DNA of 64,000 nt, taken from assembly GCA_006384855.1 (NCBI GenBank), contig VCJN01001465.1:1-64000 (forward strand). Reading direction: 5' to 3'. Below, piece after piece: positions 10,731 through 22,448 of this stretch. Within the stretch, counting starts at the first letter, position 1. Every line of letters begins with the position of its first letter. Origin of the DNA: Tetraselmis striata. Its lineage: Eukaryota > Chlorophyta > Chlorodendrophyceae > Chlorodendrales > Chlorodendraceae. The notes beneath the pieces are model-generated. The model had not been told where the DNA came from. It saw only the letters and a list, made by a program, of their open reading frames with translations, and ran no database searches. The position numbers and the translations under genes were made by a program.

Positions 10731-13700
10731 TTTCGGCAATATCGTCCCGGCGTGGGCTGGTTTACCCGGTTGATGCATTAATCCTTCGGGGGGTCGAATG
10801 AGGCAATGGTCTACGGGCTATGCTTTGCAACTGCTACAGTTGGCGCAAGAGGTCAACGACTTCGGCCGATGTCCCGAGGCGGACTTTACTTTTACTTCTT
10901 CATTTACGCCGCCGTGGGCGAAATGTATTCATGTGATATGTACATGTCGTCTGACGACGTCATCAACAACCCGTAGGATAGAGTGGTATGATGTCTCGTA
11001 CCGTATTCAAATTTCAAAGCCGACGCCTTTGAAGAATTACTCGCTATATATGGATTGCTAGGAAGGTGTATTTGCCAAGGATCGCTATGGATTAATAGTA
11101 GCGCAGAACTTAGCAGCGGTCGTAGCAAGGGGCTCCTGGTCGTAGTAGTAGAAGTAGCGACTAGGGGGCCTTCCCGACTTTGGATCAAGGATTGGACCAA
11201 ACTTTTGTTCAACATAGTAGCGTTCCACGTCGCGTGCGGGCCTAGTCAGCATGTAATCATTACAACATTGCATGCAACATGGAGTCATAAACGCTGACGC
11301 GGTTTTTACGTGCGCGGCCTGCCGCCTACGCCGTCACGATCGCGCCCGTCACTCCGCTCTTGCAGCACCCGCCCCTCAGGAAGCTTCTCGTCCTAGACCG
11401 AGGCGAGCTTCCGCGGTTTTTCTCCAACTATTTCCTAAAAGGCCCCGCCTTGGCTCCGAATTGGTTCGCCTGCTTTCAAAACTAGCATATACGGGCAACA
11501 TTTGCGGCGAGCAGCAGCGATGAGATCTAACACGGGTCCGAATCCCTCAGTAGCTTCCACTCCATGGGCGACACCTGCTTTAGCTGCACATCCTCCTCAA
11601 CCAAAGACTCGGAGCTCGTGTCCGACGTAGCGGGTCGTTACCGGAGCGTTACCACACGGCGTATTGTAAGGGTGTGGACTAGCTGGTGGGTGCGGCTGCG
11701 AGCGGACTGTTTGAAATGGCGCGACTTGCGGCGGGCCGCAGCACGATGCGCCCTCCAACGCCTCTGACCCATCCGTAGCCCCAACCGGAGCTATACTCGT
11801 AGCCCCACCGCCACGACCGTAGCAGTACCAGTACGACCATTCTCCCGCCGCACAAAAACACGGACGATTTCTTTCCTCCAATTTTTGATCCCAACTTCGT
11901 TTTGGGTCCCAAGTAGAGAAAGATTGGACCAACATCTTGGTCCAATCTTCGCGTACGCGAGGGTGTACGGGCTGACGTGTACCGCAGATGCTTACGTGTT
12001 GATCCAAAGTGCTGGTTCAAACGTCGCGAAGGCCCCCTAGCAACAGCCATTATTATTTTAGATTACAAGTAGATCCGTTGCAAAAGTGTGGAATCCAGGG
12101 CCGCAAGGATCAATGGTAGTAGTCGCTACATTGTACATCCCCACGTCCGACGACCCGGGGCCCGGCATCCGTCGACGGACGGGCGGCGAGGCGGATGGGC
12201 GACGGTCGTCATGCGTCCGGCGACGGACGAATGACGGCGTCCGGGGTCCGGGTCCGGTCCACGCGGCGGGCTCGGCGCTTCGCGCCAACCTGACGAACGT
12301 CGACGACCGGCCCGACCGGCGGCGGCCGCCGGGCGGCCGGCCGATCGGTACCCGCCGTACTGGCACATGTAGTCAGCAAACAAGCGCGACGGTTATTTTG
12401 GCATGCGCGGAATTTGACAGAATCTATAACGGATAAGTTTTCGATCTATCAAATAATCTATGCAAATCTGTTCTGACATTCGGCGACAGACAGACAGCAG
12501 GCAGACATACTCTTAAAATAAACCGACACACTCACAGACTCACCTCGTATTTTTTGTGGGTAACGATGCACCAGTAACTCATTACCCACAAAAGAGGGGG
12601 CGAATATTTCGTGTGTCACACGCCGACAGCCTCGTCCACTCAGGCTGCGCGCTGAATGTATGTGGCGACTTATAACCACTAACAGACTGTACGGTCGCAC
12701 TAGGACAATTAAATTCGTTAGGGAACCCCATAAACACGTTTAGATCGTTTCAACATGCAATCGAGCTTGGTTTTGCCAGTTAACACGCGATTCGTTTACG
12801 ACTGCGAGTGTGTTGGGCAGTCGGCAAGTGTGCCGACTACCAGACGAAGGCGGATAATGTCTTGAGTTGTAGAAGGGGTCTCGCGCCGAGAGGTTAAACC
12901 TCGGTCAAGGCGCAGGCGAGTAACAGACGCGGACGGGAGATGTTGACGCCGGAGCAACGTAGGCCCGACGTGTCGCGGAATTAAGGCGCCGTCTCCAGAC
13001 GGAGCCCTACAACATTCTCCGCGCGCCGTGGTGGCGTACTGCACGAGCCGGAATTGCAAGCCAGTAGAAGCAAGGATAGAAGTGGCCAAGTTGGCGACGA
13101 GCGCCCAGCAAAGCATCGGCACATGCACGAGTAGGGCGAGTACAGATGCGCGCACGAGCGCGCGGGCGCGCCGCGTACAGCCATATGAAGTACCGGTATG
13201 CTACTGTACGCGACGCTATGGCCCGTAACTCTGCACATGTTTTGGCGATGCACGTTACGAGGGGTTAACACGCAACAACGCGCGATGATAGCGATGCAAG
13301 CCAGGCCGCTGCCATCACCGGCGGTGGTCGCCTCGACCCCTCCTGCGAAGGGCGGTGGGTGAAACGCACGACGTTGAGGGACGCGGGAACGTTGGGCCCT
13401 GTGTGGCTGCGTCGTACCGGCTCTTAGGTAGTGTGTCGGGGTCGGTTGTCGGCGACGTCGCAGAAGACATGCCGACTCGGTAAGTTGTCACCGTGGGTCT
13501 TTCTTCGCGGAGAGCGGTGAGCCGGCCGCCGCTGCTGCACCATCGACGGCTGCTGACCATGACCCTAGAAGCGGCAAGCTTGTAGGATGACGCCACGAAA
13601 TGCACAAGTCGCGTTAGGTGACTGGCGGAGTTGTCCCCCGGCGGGCAGCTCGTGTTGTCACAGATGAGATGTCGTGACGTCAGGAGCGGGTTGGCCGGCG

Positions 13701-14562
13701 AAGAGGCCCTTGTAGCCTATGCCGGCCCGTAACGATGCCAATGATGTCGGGGCGAGGGTGACGATGAGGCGGCCGCTGCTGCTGCACGACCAACGACGAT
13801 CGCCGAGGTTCCAAACCTAAAGTCGGTCAGGGGTCGAAATTGAAATTGAAATTGATTTCAACTGCTAGTCTGCTGCATCCATTGGCCCAGACTAAGTTGT
13901 TCAATCTTAGGACCAGCTATCTCTGACCATGGTCGGGAACACTAGGTGTAACTACGGCTCAAGCTAACGGCCTTCCTCTAGTGTGCCCAAGCCCCGGCCT
14001 CCTCCTCCCAGCGGGCTGAAGCTAAGACAGCAGCGCCCCCCGGTTGTCCCTAGCTAAATCATGCCTGTCTCATTCAGGGGTAGTTACGTACACCACGAGA
14101 CGCCATGCATGCCAGGTGGTGGAGCTGCCCCTGGCGGGCAGCTACAGGTTGTCGTGGTCCTAGTGACGACGACCTTGCAGTAGGAGGCGTCGGAGACGCG
14201 TCGGGACGAGCCGCCCAAACGCCTCCCATTATTGCGACGGACCACAACAAACGTTGCGGAAGCATCTGCGGCGAGGACAACGGGCCCTCTCAAAACACCG
14301 GCGCATGAGCGGCGCCACCCCCGTAACGGATCAATTACGCGAGTAGTTACGGAAACCACAGTGTGTTGACCGACCGTTGATGCCACGACGCCCTGCTGCG
14401 AGGACACGCGGACTGGGTTGCGGTGTCTTGCGGGACAAGAAATGGTCGCCCCGACGACACCGGTAGAATACCATTTAATAAGATCCGGAATTGTACCTCC
14501 GACAGGTATAATGTCCTCGTGTAACCAAACCCATTAACTACAGCCACATCAAAATCCCTTTT
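10731..14562. other. long gene-poor, repeat-rich spacer
   Basis: Nearly 4 kb without a gene I can support. It holds similar sequence blocks in opposite orientation around 11155-11215 and 11930-12045 (both with CTAGGGGGCCTTC...TTTGGATCAA), suggesting an old foldback element. There is a very CpG-rich island at about 12145-12360, a 12-bp-arm hairpin at 12552-12593 and a short AATTGA repeat at about 13836-13855. Open frames up to ~120 codons lack domain-like sequence. Most of it is probably transposon debris (inference). Confidence 0.45.
12552..12593. repeat. perfect 12-bp inverted repeat (hairpin)
   Basis: TTTTGTGGGTAA at 12552-12563 is exactly complementary to TTACCCACAAAA at 12582-12593, with an 18-nt loop. 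There is no adjacent gene. It could be a small MITE remnant. Confidence 0.8.
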
Positions 14563-14796
14563 CTTTTTCGCCCCCGGGACAGGACTGGCACCAGCGTCTC
14601 TACGACGGCCGTTAGGCAGCAATCCAGTTACGGAAAGCCCTGGGTAGGCGACGCTCCGTTATAGTCATCAAGCAAATTGCCGAAGCATTCTGCAAGACTA
14701 ATTAGAGGCTAGTGACGGAATTTCCAACACTGTTGGATCACCGTCTAAAACACTGCCATCAAAATACCCGGCACTGACCACGAAAGGTCCGCCCTT
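14563..14796 (-). mobile_element. inverted copy of the LINE-like 3' end
   Basis: Read on the minus strand this matches 6839-7091 almost throughout, with small indels and substitutions. It covers the RNase H-like start (YFDGSVLDGDPA) and the following tail to the CCCGGGGGCG motif. It is truncated at its 5' side, as expected of a LINE insertion, and ends just upstream of the ciliary-type gene. Confidence 0.85.
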
Positions 14797-15054
14797 GCCC
14801 GCATGGTTGGGTGATTGGGCCCTGCTGCTGCATGTCATGTCCGACTACAGACCGCGTGCCTTGGCTTGCTGCGAACAGACTACCAGTTCAGCTCGACTTG
14901 ATAACACCCGCGCGGCACATTTGCCCCTGCCACGGGAGGTACTGAAATACAGAGGGATCTACCTGAACCCCCCTCCTGCCCGCCCTTACTCCTTGCCGGA
15001 GGTCCCGTACCGCAAGCGCGCCAGCAGTGCGTAACGACGCGGTTAGTCGACGGC

Positions 15055-16350
15055 ATGCCGCGCTTCACTGGGTACACCACGGGGCAGACCTTCAAGGGCG
15101 AGGAGGTCACGGCCACGCAGAGCTACGCGCAGCTGGCCACTCACCCCGTGCAGGCAGTTCCCGTGGGTCCGAACGACCGACGCACTGAGCCCAGCACCCG
15201 CCCTGCGGCGGGCCTCCCCGGGCGCACCGCAGCGAAGGGCGCCGGCGCATGGACACAGCAGGTACGAGGACGGGCCGCTAAAGGCGGCGGCGCTGGGGGG
15301 GTGGGGGTTGGAGAACCGGGCGGCGCGCCGACTTCGGCAACTACTCGCCCCGCCAGGCACCACCCTGGCGCGCTGCGGCTCGAGTCTGACGCTGACGTGC
15401 TGCCGCCAATCCGCAGGTCGATTACACGCTGAGCACCCCGGAGATATATGGAAATGCGACTGGCCAAACGGAGATGCAGCGGACGATGACGCGCCATGCC
15501 GCGCCCAGAACGGTGAGCGTGTCATCGAAACGATGCAGCCTGGCACTCCTGCTACTGTGGCGGGTCTCTGACTTGTGCTGCGCTCGCTACCCGCCACGCA
15601 GCTCCCCGCGCCCCCTCCTCCGAGCGACATGAACTTGGGCACCCAGCCACGTGATTTCAGGTCGGTGAGCCCGCGGTCGCCTTGCCGATGTGGAAACGTT
15701 GCTGCTGGGCATGCGCGCTCACCAACCCACCGCGGAACGCGCAGGTCTGTCACGAGCCTGGACTACACGGGCCGCAGCGGGGAGCGGCGCACCTATATCC
15801 GCCCCCCAGAGTCAAAGGATGCGATATTTAGAAAGGAGTGGGACGCCGATTTCAAGTCCACCGCAAAGACTATGCATGGGGTGCGGACTTCCCCTTTTTT
15901 GCCCTGCCCATGGGGGAGCAGACACCCCCCTTGAGGGGAAGCTTTTTGGGGCAACTCCGGGCCATTATGGCATCATGGGGTTTATCAGCCGTGCGTTATG
16001 TGGTGGTGGTGTAGGCGAAGGAGCCCCAGCTGGGAAGGCCGGCAAGCGAGCGCGCAGGGCAGCCGCTCACCACCCGCCCGCAGTACAACATCATCACAGG
16101 TGCCCCCCCCCCCCCCCCCCCCCCCCCCAACGCGCGTGGCGGTGCGATGCGCTGACCAGCGCCTGCGGTGGGGCGCCCTGCCCCGCCTTGCTTTGAACGA
16201 CGACGCCACGCTGGGCTGAGACATTCATGGCGCTGCGGCGTCGTAGGGGGGGAGGCGACCTCCAACTACCGCCACGAGCACTGGGACGCGGGGAGGGACT
16301 ACCGCCGCGCCACCAAGCCGCTGGGCGGCAGCGGCAGCGGCGCATTTTGA
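15055..16350 (+). CDS. possible ciliary microtubule inner protein
   Basis: Exons: 15055-15147, 15417-15512, 15602-15660, 15745-15880, 16084-16099, 16247-16350, giving 167 aa; all phases join. Exon 5 is a 16-nt microexon. The N-terminus PRFTGYTTGQTF, the later SLDYTGRSGERR and the closing SNYRHEHWDAGRDYRR are rich in Tyr, Gly and Arg, the style of small axonemal microtubule inner proteins such as the FAM166/CIMIP2 group, whose hallmark is PGYTG. There is no membrane segment or enzyme motif. The resemblance is by eye only, so I treat the family as a suggestion. Intron 5 starts GTG and then runs into 26 C residues. The donor of exon 3 (GTCGGT) is weak but is the one that keeps frame. The start Met follows an upstream spacer with the LINE copy. 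Confidence 0.6.
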
Positions 16351-16797
16351 TGCGCAGTCACGGTCCAATCGGCGCACCACCGGCTGTGATGACACTCGCT
16401 CCGAAGCTCGCCGGGCGGCCGGAACCCACCAAGCCCGACAGAGTGTCAGCGGCAGTGTGCTGCGCCAATTAGTGGCACCGCACGCCGCCCTCGGCCCAAC
16501 CTGTCTGGAAGCAGCTATGCGGCGGCCGGCCGGCCGCAGCTTGGGCTGTGATTATACTATGCGTTTCCTATAGAGGGCAGAGATAGCAGGCCCTCAGGTC
16601 AACTCAGTCTGAGCAGCGGAGAGCGGCCGACTAGCAGTTGTACCCAATTTCAATTTCAATTTGGGGCGGCTTGCCAACAGCAGCAGGGAGGGCCAAGGGA
16701 GGGCCAAGACGCCATGTAATCGCCAAGAAGAGCTGCGCCGCTTGAGACAGAGGAACGCCATGGAATCGCGCTCTGGCCAGGAGGTCCCAGTGCTTGT
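16351..16797. other. convergent 3' flanks
   Basis: The region lies between two convergent stop codons. A short (AATTTC)n-like tract at about 16645-16663 echoes the one at 13836-13855 in the opposite sense. No gene is seen. Confidence 0.5.
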
Positions 16798-19700
16798 TCA
16801 GTAGGGATCGGTGAAGTCCAGCTGGAACGGCGGCCTCTCCTTGGCGGCCTTCTTGCTCCGGGCCCCGCTCTCCTTGGCCTCCGGCCTCGGGGGCTCGGGC
16901 GGCGGCGTGAGGAAGGAGAGGTCGAACGCAGGCCGGCCGCCCGCCGGCGGAGACCCCGCGCGGGGCTGCCTGCCCGGCGCGCCCCCACCCGCGGGCCCCC
17001 GCCCCTCCGCCGCCTGCTTGCCGTCCCGGCGGCCGCGCCCAGCGGGGGGGCTCGCCGGGCGCGCGCCAGGCGGCCGCGGCGGCTGCGCCTCCTCCGCCCC
17101 CCGCAGCCCCGCCTGCCACTCGGCCTCCCGGGCCTTCTGCTCGTTGCGGTGGTGGCGCGCCTCCGACGCCCACGCCTCTGCGCCCGCAGCCCAGGGTCAG
17201 CACCGGGCGCCTTCGGGGTGATTAAGCGGCTGACGTGTGCTCCCGTCAATATGTGCCATTTTTATTCAACACGTTCATGTACTTTCAGCGCATTTTGTGG
17301 ACTGGTGTACAGCCGCAGGACTATATGCAATATGATACATGAGCCACTCACTGCTATATGTACCGATGCGCTCATCCAATATGTTACTGAAGCAATGATC
17401 GGCGATGAGGTGCAGATAGGTGCGAATAATGTGTGGTAGCAAGGGAAGCCGCTGGGAGCGGCGGGTCTTTGTTGTACCCAGGTACAGCAGCCAGACTAAC
17501 ACCCGCCCTGCCCGCCCGCCACCCCGGAGGGATTCAGGGATAGCCAGAGGGGCACAGCTCTCTGCGCATCACCGTCGCCGCCCTAATAAAACTCGTGCGC
17601 GCACAGGGGCGCTGTGTCACTACGCTGAGGCGGGATGGGCGGCGGCAACACCGGGCGGCACGCGGGCGTCCACGACTTGGGCCTCCTCCATGGAGCAGCC
17701 TTACTTGCTGTATCCGAAGTATTGCTTTTTGTTGCCTTCTTTATGGAGGATGTTTTTCATTCGAGCCTGGCACCAACAGTAGAGACTGGGGCAGTATGGC
17801 CACCAACAGGAATTCCGGTTTTATGTCCACGTCAAATTCCGTTTCCGAGTACTGCAGTCTGACTCTCTCCCGGAGCGGTCTCATACTTCACGAATGATGA
17901 ATGCAGTCAGAACGTAATTCGCCCAGCTCTTCTCCCCTACTTGGAATGTGCATCATCAACCTACGGCGCGTCACAACTGTGCGAGCTTGTAGATGGTACA
18001 TGTTTTTAATAAGAAAAACTGAATGCCATGTTTCGTCCTGTTTTGACAACAAATCAGAACATAATCGAGCCGATCTCGAATGGGTTTTTCCATTGCAAAG
18101 ATCCGCCGTCCATGTGCCAACTACAAGCTCTTAAAGTGACCGGTTCCAACTATCGATGAATTAGTGGAAGAAGAACTCTAACTTTAGTGGCGGGCGGGCG
18201 GGCGGGCCGGCGGGCCAGCACCTTGCTCCGGGCAGCGCGCCACCCTCTCCCGCGCGCGCGCCAGCATGTCCCGGCGGACTGCGTCCTGGGTGTCGCTGCG
18301 CCACGGCAGCCGCCGCCAGCGGTGTCAGTCCCCAGCAGCGCGCCGGCCCCGGCCTTGCGCAGAAAGGTGCGGGCGGCCAATGCAGAGGCTCCCAGGGGGG
18401 GGGGGGGGGGGGGGCTCCCACCACAGGTCCGCCCAGACGTCGCGGTAGAACGACTCCAGCGTGGCGAGCTCCTGCAGCAGCGCCCCGTCCAGCGAGCCCA
18501 GCTGCGGCGGCGCCTCCAGCAGCCCCGGGGCCTGGGCGAGCACGTGGTGGTGCAGCTGCATCGTCTTCACCTTCGCACACAGGGGGGGGGTGGGTGGGCG
18601 CACCCCGTCAGCCGCTAGAGGAGCGCCGCGCGGGGGAAGGGGGGGGAAGGGGGGTGGGGGGGGCGCACCAGCTTGCGGAGGTTCGCCTCGGAGGGGTCCG
18701 CCTGCAGCGCCGCCGAGAGCTCCAGCAGCGTCCGCAGGGAATCGCTCACGCGCCTGCGGGGGTCCGGGAGGGCATGGACGGGGTGACCGTGGTGCGACCG
18801 ACCCCGCGGGGCGCCAACAGCCGGCGCGCGCGGGCCGCTGAAGAGGCACGAGGCACTCGTCTTGACTAAGTTATACCCTAAAGATCTAAAACCCTTTTGA
18901 AGCGTGGAAATCCCAGCAAAGCCAATTGTGATCAGATCACCGTGAACCGGCCCTACAAATGAGAGGTCAAAAGGTACACTACTGTGCAGCGGAAACGGTG
19001 GGGGAAGTGATCGCCCTGTGGCTTGCGGAGAGGGTGCACGCACGCGCGGTCTAGGGCCTATATGCCACGGGGTCATACAGGCACTTATTTATCGACCCAC
19101 GGAGGCGCATGGCCACGACCGCGTCCATCATCAGGGGGGGTTGGGGGGGGGGGGGGGGGGGGGGGGGCGCGCCTGGCGGCGGCGGACTCGGCGCCCTGCC
19201 AGCGCTCCGCCGCGCCCACGCAGGCCAGCTGCAGCGCGCGCCACTGGTCCGCCTGGTGCAGCTGCACCGCCGCCACGTGGTGCAGCTCCGCCTCCAGCAG
19301 GCGGAAGCGGATGGCGTGCAGAGCCTCCCGGTTGGCGACCCTGCCGATGCCACCAGCACCGCCGGCCGCCGTCAGAGCACAGACCGCGGCGGGGCAACCA
19401 GGAGCACCGGGCGTCCGCGTCGATACGGGCCGAGGCCTAACTTGAAAAGATCGCGAATCGGGGCGCATGGGTAGCCTACGGATCATCACCACTATGCAAA
19501 CATATCTGGTGCGATCTGATCTGATCTGATCTGACCTGATCAGGTCACGTCACGTCACGTCACGTCACGGTCATGACATTACATCTACCTGATACCAGCC
19601 TATTGCTAATAATCATTGCTTTGAGCCCCCTCCGCCCGCCGTCGGGCCCAGCGAGGTTTGGGGGGGGGGGGGGGGGGGGGGGAGAATACATCACCCTTCT

Positions 19701-21070
19701 CCGCGCCAGGAAATGAAATATTGCTTTGTACACTGAACATGGCATCATGAGATCGTATCGCCGTGGCAGGGTATATTGTTGGTTTTTGGCCCCGCGTACT
19801 GGATCAAATAATACCGCAAAACAATTATTGGTAGTTTGACATTTACCCCCCCCCCCCCCCCCCCCCCTCTAAAATGCAAAAAACAGTACGGTCAACCGTG
19901 GCTCACAATGCATCGGGCACACAACGGCCGAATTCACGCAGTGCCTAAATATTGACGCATATGATGGTGACTGGGAGATGGATGATGACCGGATCGCAAG
20001 CGTGTGATCGCCACTTGACGCGGTCAGGCGCGCAGGCAAGGGCCTTCGCCGGCAGGTGATCAAGGCGCTCAGCCGCCATGTGCTCATTGGCCCAGCGGCT
20101 GGCAACCCCCACCTGTCCATGAGCTCCTGCACGACGCGCCTCGCCGGCTTGGAGTCGCACGCGGGCGGCGGCAGCGCGGCGGCAGCCTCCGCCGCGGTGG
20201 GCAGCGTGAACTGCATGGGCAGCGGCGCGTCCAGGTCCTGCCGGGGGCGCCCACCCATGAGCCGCTCGGGCAGCCCACACCGCAGTGTGTCTTTTGCATT
20301 GGCGGGGGGGGGGGGGGGGGGGGGGGGTCCGACACAGTCCGACATGGTGGCCGGGGAGCGACTGCAACCACCGGCAAACCCGCCGGGGGGGGGGGCACCC
20401 GCTGATGCAGCGATGGCGCCCGTTCCGTCAGCATCTCGGGCACAAAGGTGGGACAGCAGCGCGCACCAGCTCGGGGACCTCCTCCAGCACATCGCCCCAC
20501 ACGCCCGCCAGCCGCGTCTCGCGCGCCACCTGCGCCTGGACCGCCCCGCCGCAGCCCAGCGCCCGCTCAGCACCGCCAACCGCCCCCCAAGCATACCCCC
20601 ATGCATACTCCCGCCCGCACCCCCGCCCCACGCCGGCGCCGGGCGGGCAGCGGGGGACCGGGGCGCTTGCCTTGGCAGCCGGGACGGCGGCGGCGGTGAG
20701 CGCGCCTCTGGAGGGCGTGAGCACGGAGAGGTCGCACAGGTCCCGGGACGCGCCCGCCACCGCCGCCGCCAGCTCGGCCACCTGCCCCTGCTTGGCATCA
20801 CAGCGGGGCAGCAAAGCGGGCGGGGGAGGGGGAGGATTGACGGGCTGCCCCTGTGGCATGGTGGGGAAAGGAAGGCGGAATGGGGAAAGCAAAGGGGAGG
20901 GGGGGTGCTGAGGCTGGCTCGCCTGCAGCCCGACAGCCAGCTCGTCGTCCAGCGCGCGCAGGCTGGGCAGCACCGCCGTGCGCAGTAACACCGCCAGCGA
21001 GCCCAGCTCGCCTCCCAGGGCGGACAAGCGCTCCTGCCACCCACAAACCATGTCAGCCCGCCATGCCCCC

Positions 21071-21101
<31 letters not shown>

Positions 21102-22448
21102 ACTGCCCCGGCCCCGTAGCATTTCCCCAAATGCATCTCAAAGTGGCAGGGCATGTAGCCTGAGTGAGCGTGCATGTGTGTGTGTGTGTGTGTGGTGTGG
21201 TGTGTGTGTGTGGGGGGGGGGGGGCTTCCCACCTCCAGCCGGTGGATCTGCTCTGGGTGGGCCAGCAGATGCGGGATGTGGGCGCCCCGCGCCACCGCGC
21301 TGACAGAGAGGGCAGCCGCTGCGCTCCGGGGGCCCGCTGCCTCATCGCGGCCGGGGAGGGTGGGGCGCTGCAGGAACTTGTTGCCGGCTGGGTGGGAGGT
21401 GGGGCACAATGTGGAGTGCCTCAGCGGTCGTGCCGCTCACTCGGGAGGAGAGGATGGGGGAGGGGGGGGGGGGGGGCAGCGTGGAGGCGCCCCCGCCCCG
21501 GTGAGGGCCGCCTCAAGGGGGGGGGGGTGAGGGGGCAAGGAGCTCACCGCAGGCCACCGTGGGCGGCCCCGGCTCCGGCCCCCCCTCGGCGCGGTCCTGC
21601 CGGCGCGCAGTGCTCCGTGCGCTCTGCGCCAGTCGGTGCAGCGCTGCCTGCGCCCACCGCTGGAAGGCCGCCCAGTGCTGCTGCTGCGCCGGCGCCGAAT
21701 CTGCATCGGGCGCACGCCAGGCTGCAAAGTCAGCACCCGGAGGCGCCTCCCCCCCCGTCCCCCTAAGGCTGGCTGGCCTCCCCCCGGCGTGGCTGGCGGG
21801 GCAGGCAGCACTGCACCGTCTGCCAACGGCGCCGCCCGCAGCCGCTGCAGCGCCTCCGCCAGGCACGCCTCCGCCGTGGCGCCCATGTCCTCGCGCTGCC
21901 GCAGCTCGTCCTCCAGCAGCACCACCTGCCGCTCCAGCTGCACGTTCTGAGCCTGAATTCAGGGAGGGGAGAAAGGGGGTGTCAGGGCGCGTGGCTCTTC
22001 GCAGCTCACGAGCAGATGCCGTTCCTCTGCCGCGAGGGGTTGGCTGGCCGCCCTGACCTTCAGCATCTGGTTGCGCCGCACCAGCGCCGACACCGCCTCC
22101 GCGACGGGCGCCCCGTGCCCCGCGCCGAGCATCCCCCGCAGCTGCCGCATCTCCTCCCGCAGCTCTGCATTCTCCCTGGGCCGCGTGCCGTGGGTCTCAG
22201 GCGGGTCCCCGGGGCATGCCATGCGCACTGCCAAACCAGGCCGGCCAGGGGGGATGGGGGGAGGGGGCGCACTGGGTGAGCTGTGCCATCCTGCGGGTGG
22301 CGTCGCTGCTGGCCGCTGCTGCGGGCTGCCTCTCCGATATGGACATCCCGGGCCCGAAAAGGTCGTCGCCGTCTGCCGGGCCCTGCGGACAGCCGCGCAC
22401 AGGGGTGGGGGTGCGGAGGGTCGCGCCGTGTGGTTGGCCGGTCTTCAT
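16798..22448 (-). CDS. 676-aa coiled-coil protein, family not identified
   Basis: Fourteen exons (minus): 22273-22448, 22058-22175, 21817-21952, 21548-21721, 21233-21387, 20923-21033, 20671-20781, 20467-20535, 20113-20237, 19173-19340, 18669-18753, 18422-18570, 18222-18295, 16798-17177. Every junction keeps frame, which is strong support for a real gene. The protein starts with a short disordered part, then heptad-like helices (AQLTQENAELREEMRQLRG; VQLERQVVLLEDELRQRE), a long Ala/Leu/Glu helical middle and a Pro/Gly-rich tail ending FQLDFTDPY. It may be a centrosomal, basal body or spindle scaffold, but I do not recognise a family. Introns 6, 7 and 10 appear to use GC donors (AG|GCGAGC, AAG|GCAAGC, AG|GCGCGC). 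Intron 9 is 772 nt and contains pentanucleotide repeats (about 19510-19568); intron 13 is 1044 nt. The true start may be further upstream (see 22449-23702). Confidence 0.75.
19508..19568. repeat. two adjacent pentanucleotide microsatellites
   Basis: GATCT repeats run into CACGT repeats inside intron 9 of the coiled-coil gene. They meet at a GACCTGATCAGGTC palindrome. Confidence 0.9.

Noticed and set aside
19869..21122. 417-codon minus-strand open frame
   Set aside because: It reads through introns of the coiled-coil gene in a different frame and is Arg/Pro/Gly-rich; the phased exon model is better.
21738..21817. Frameshift in the coiled-coil gene at a C/G run
   Set aside because: An intron (21722-21816) with a TTTGCAG acceptor and a phase-correct donor explains the frame change.
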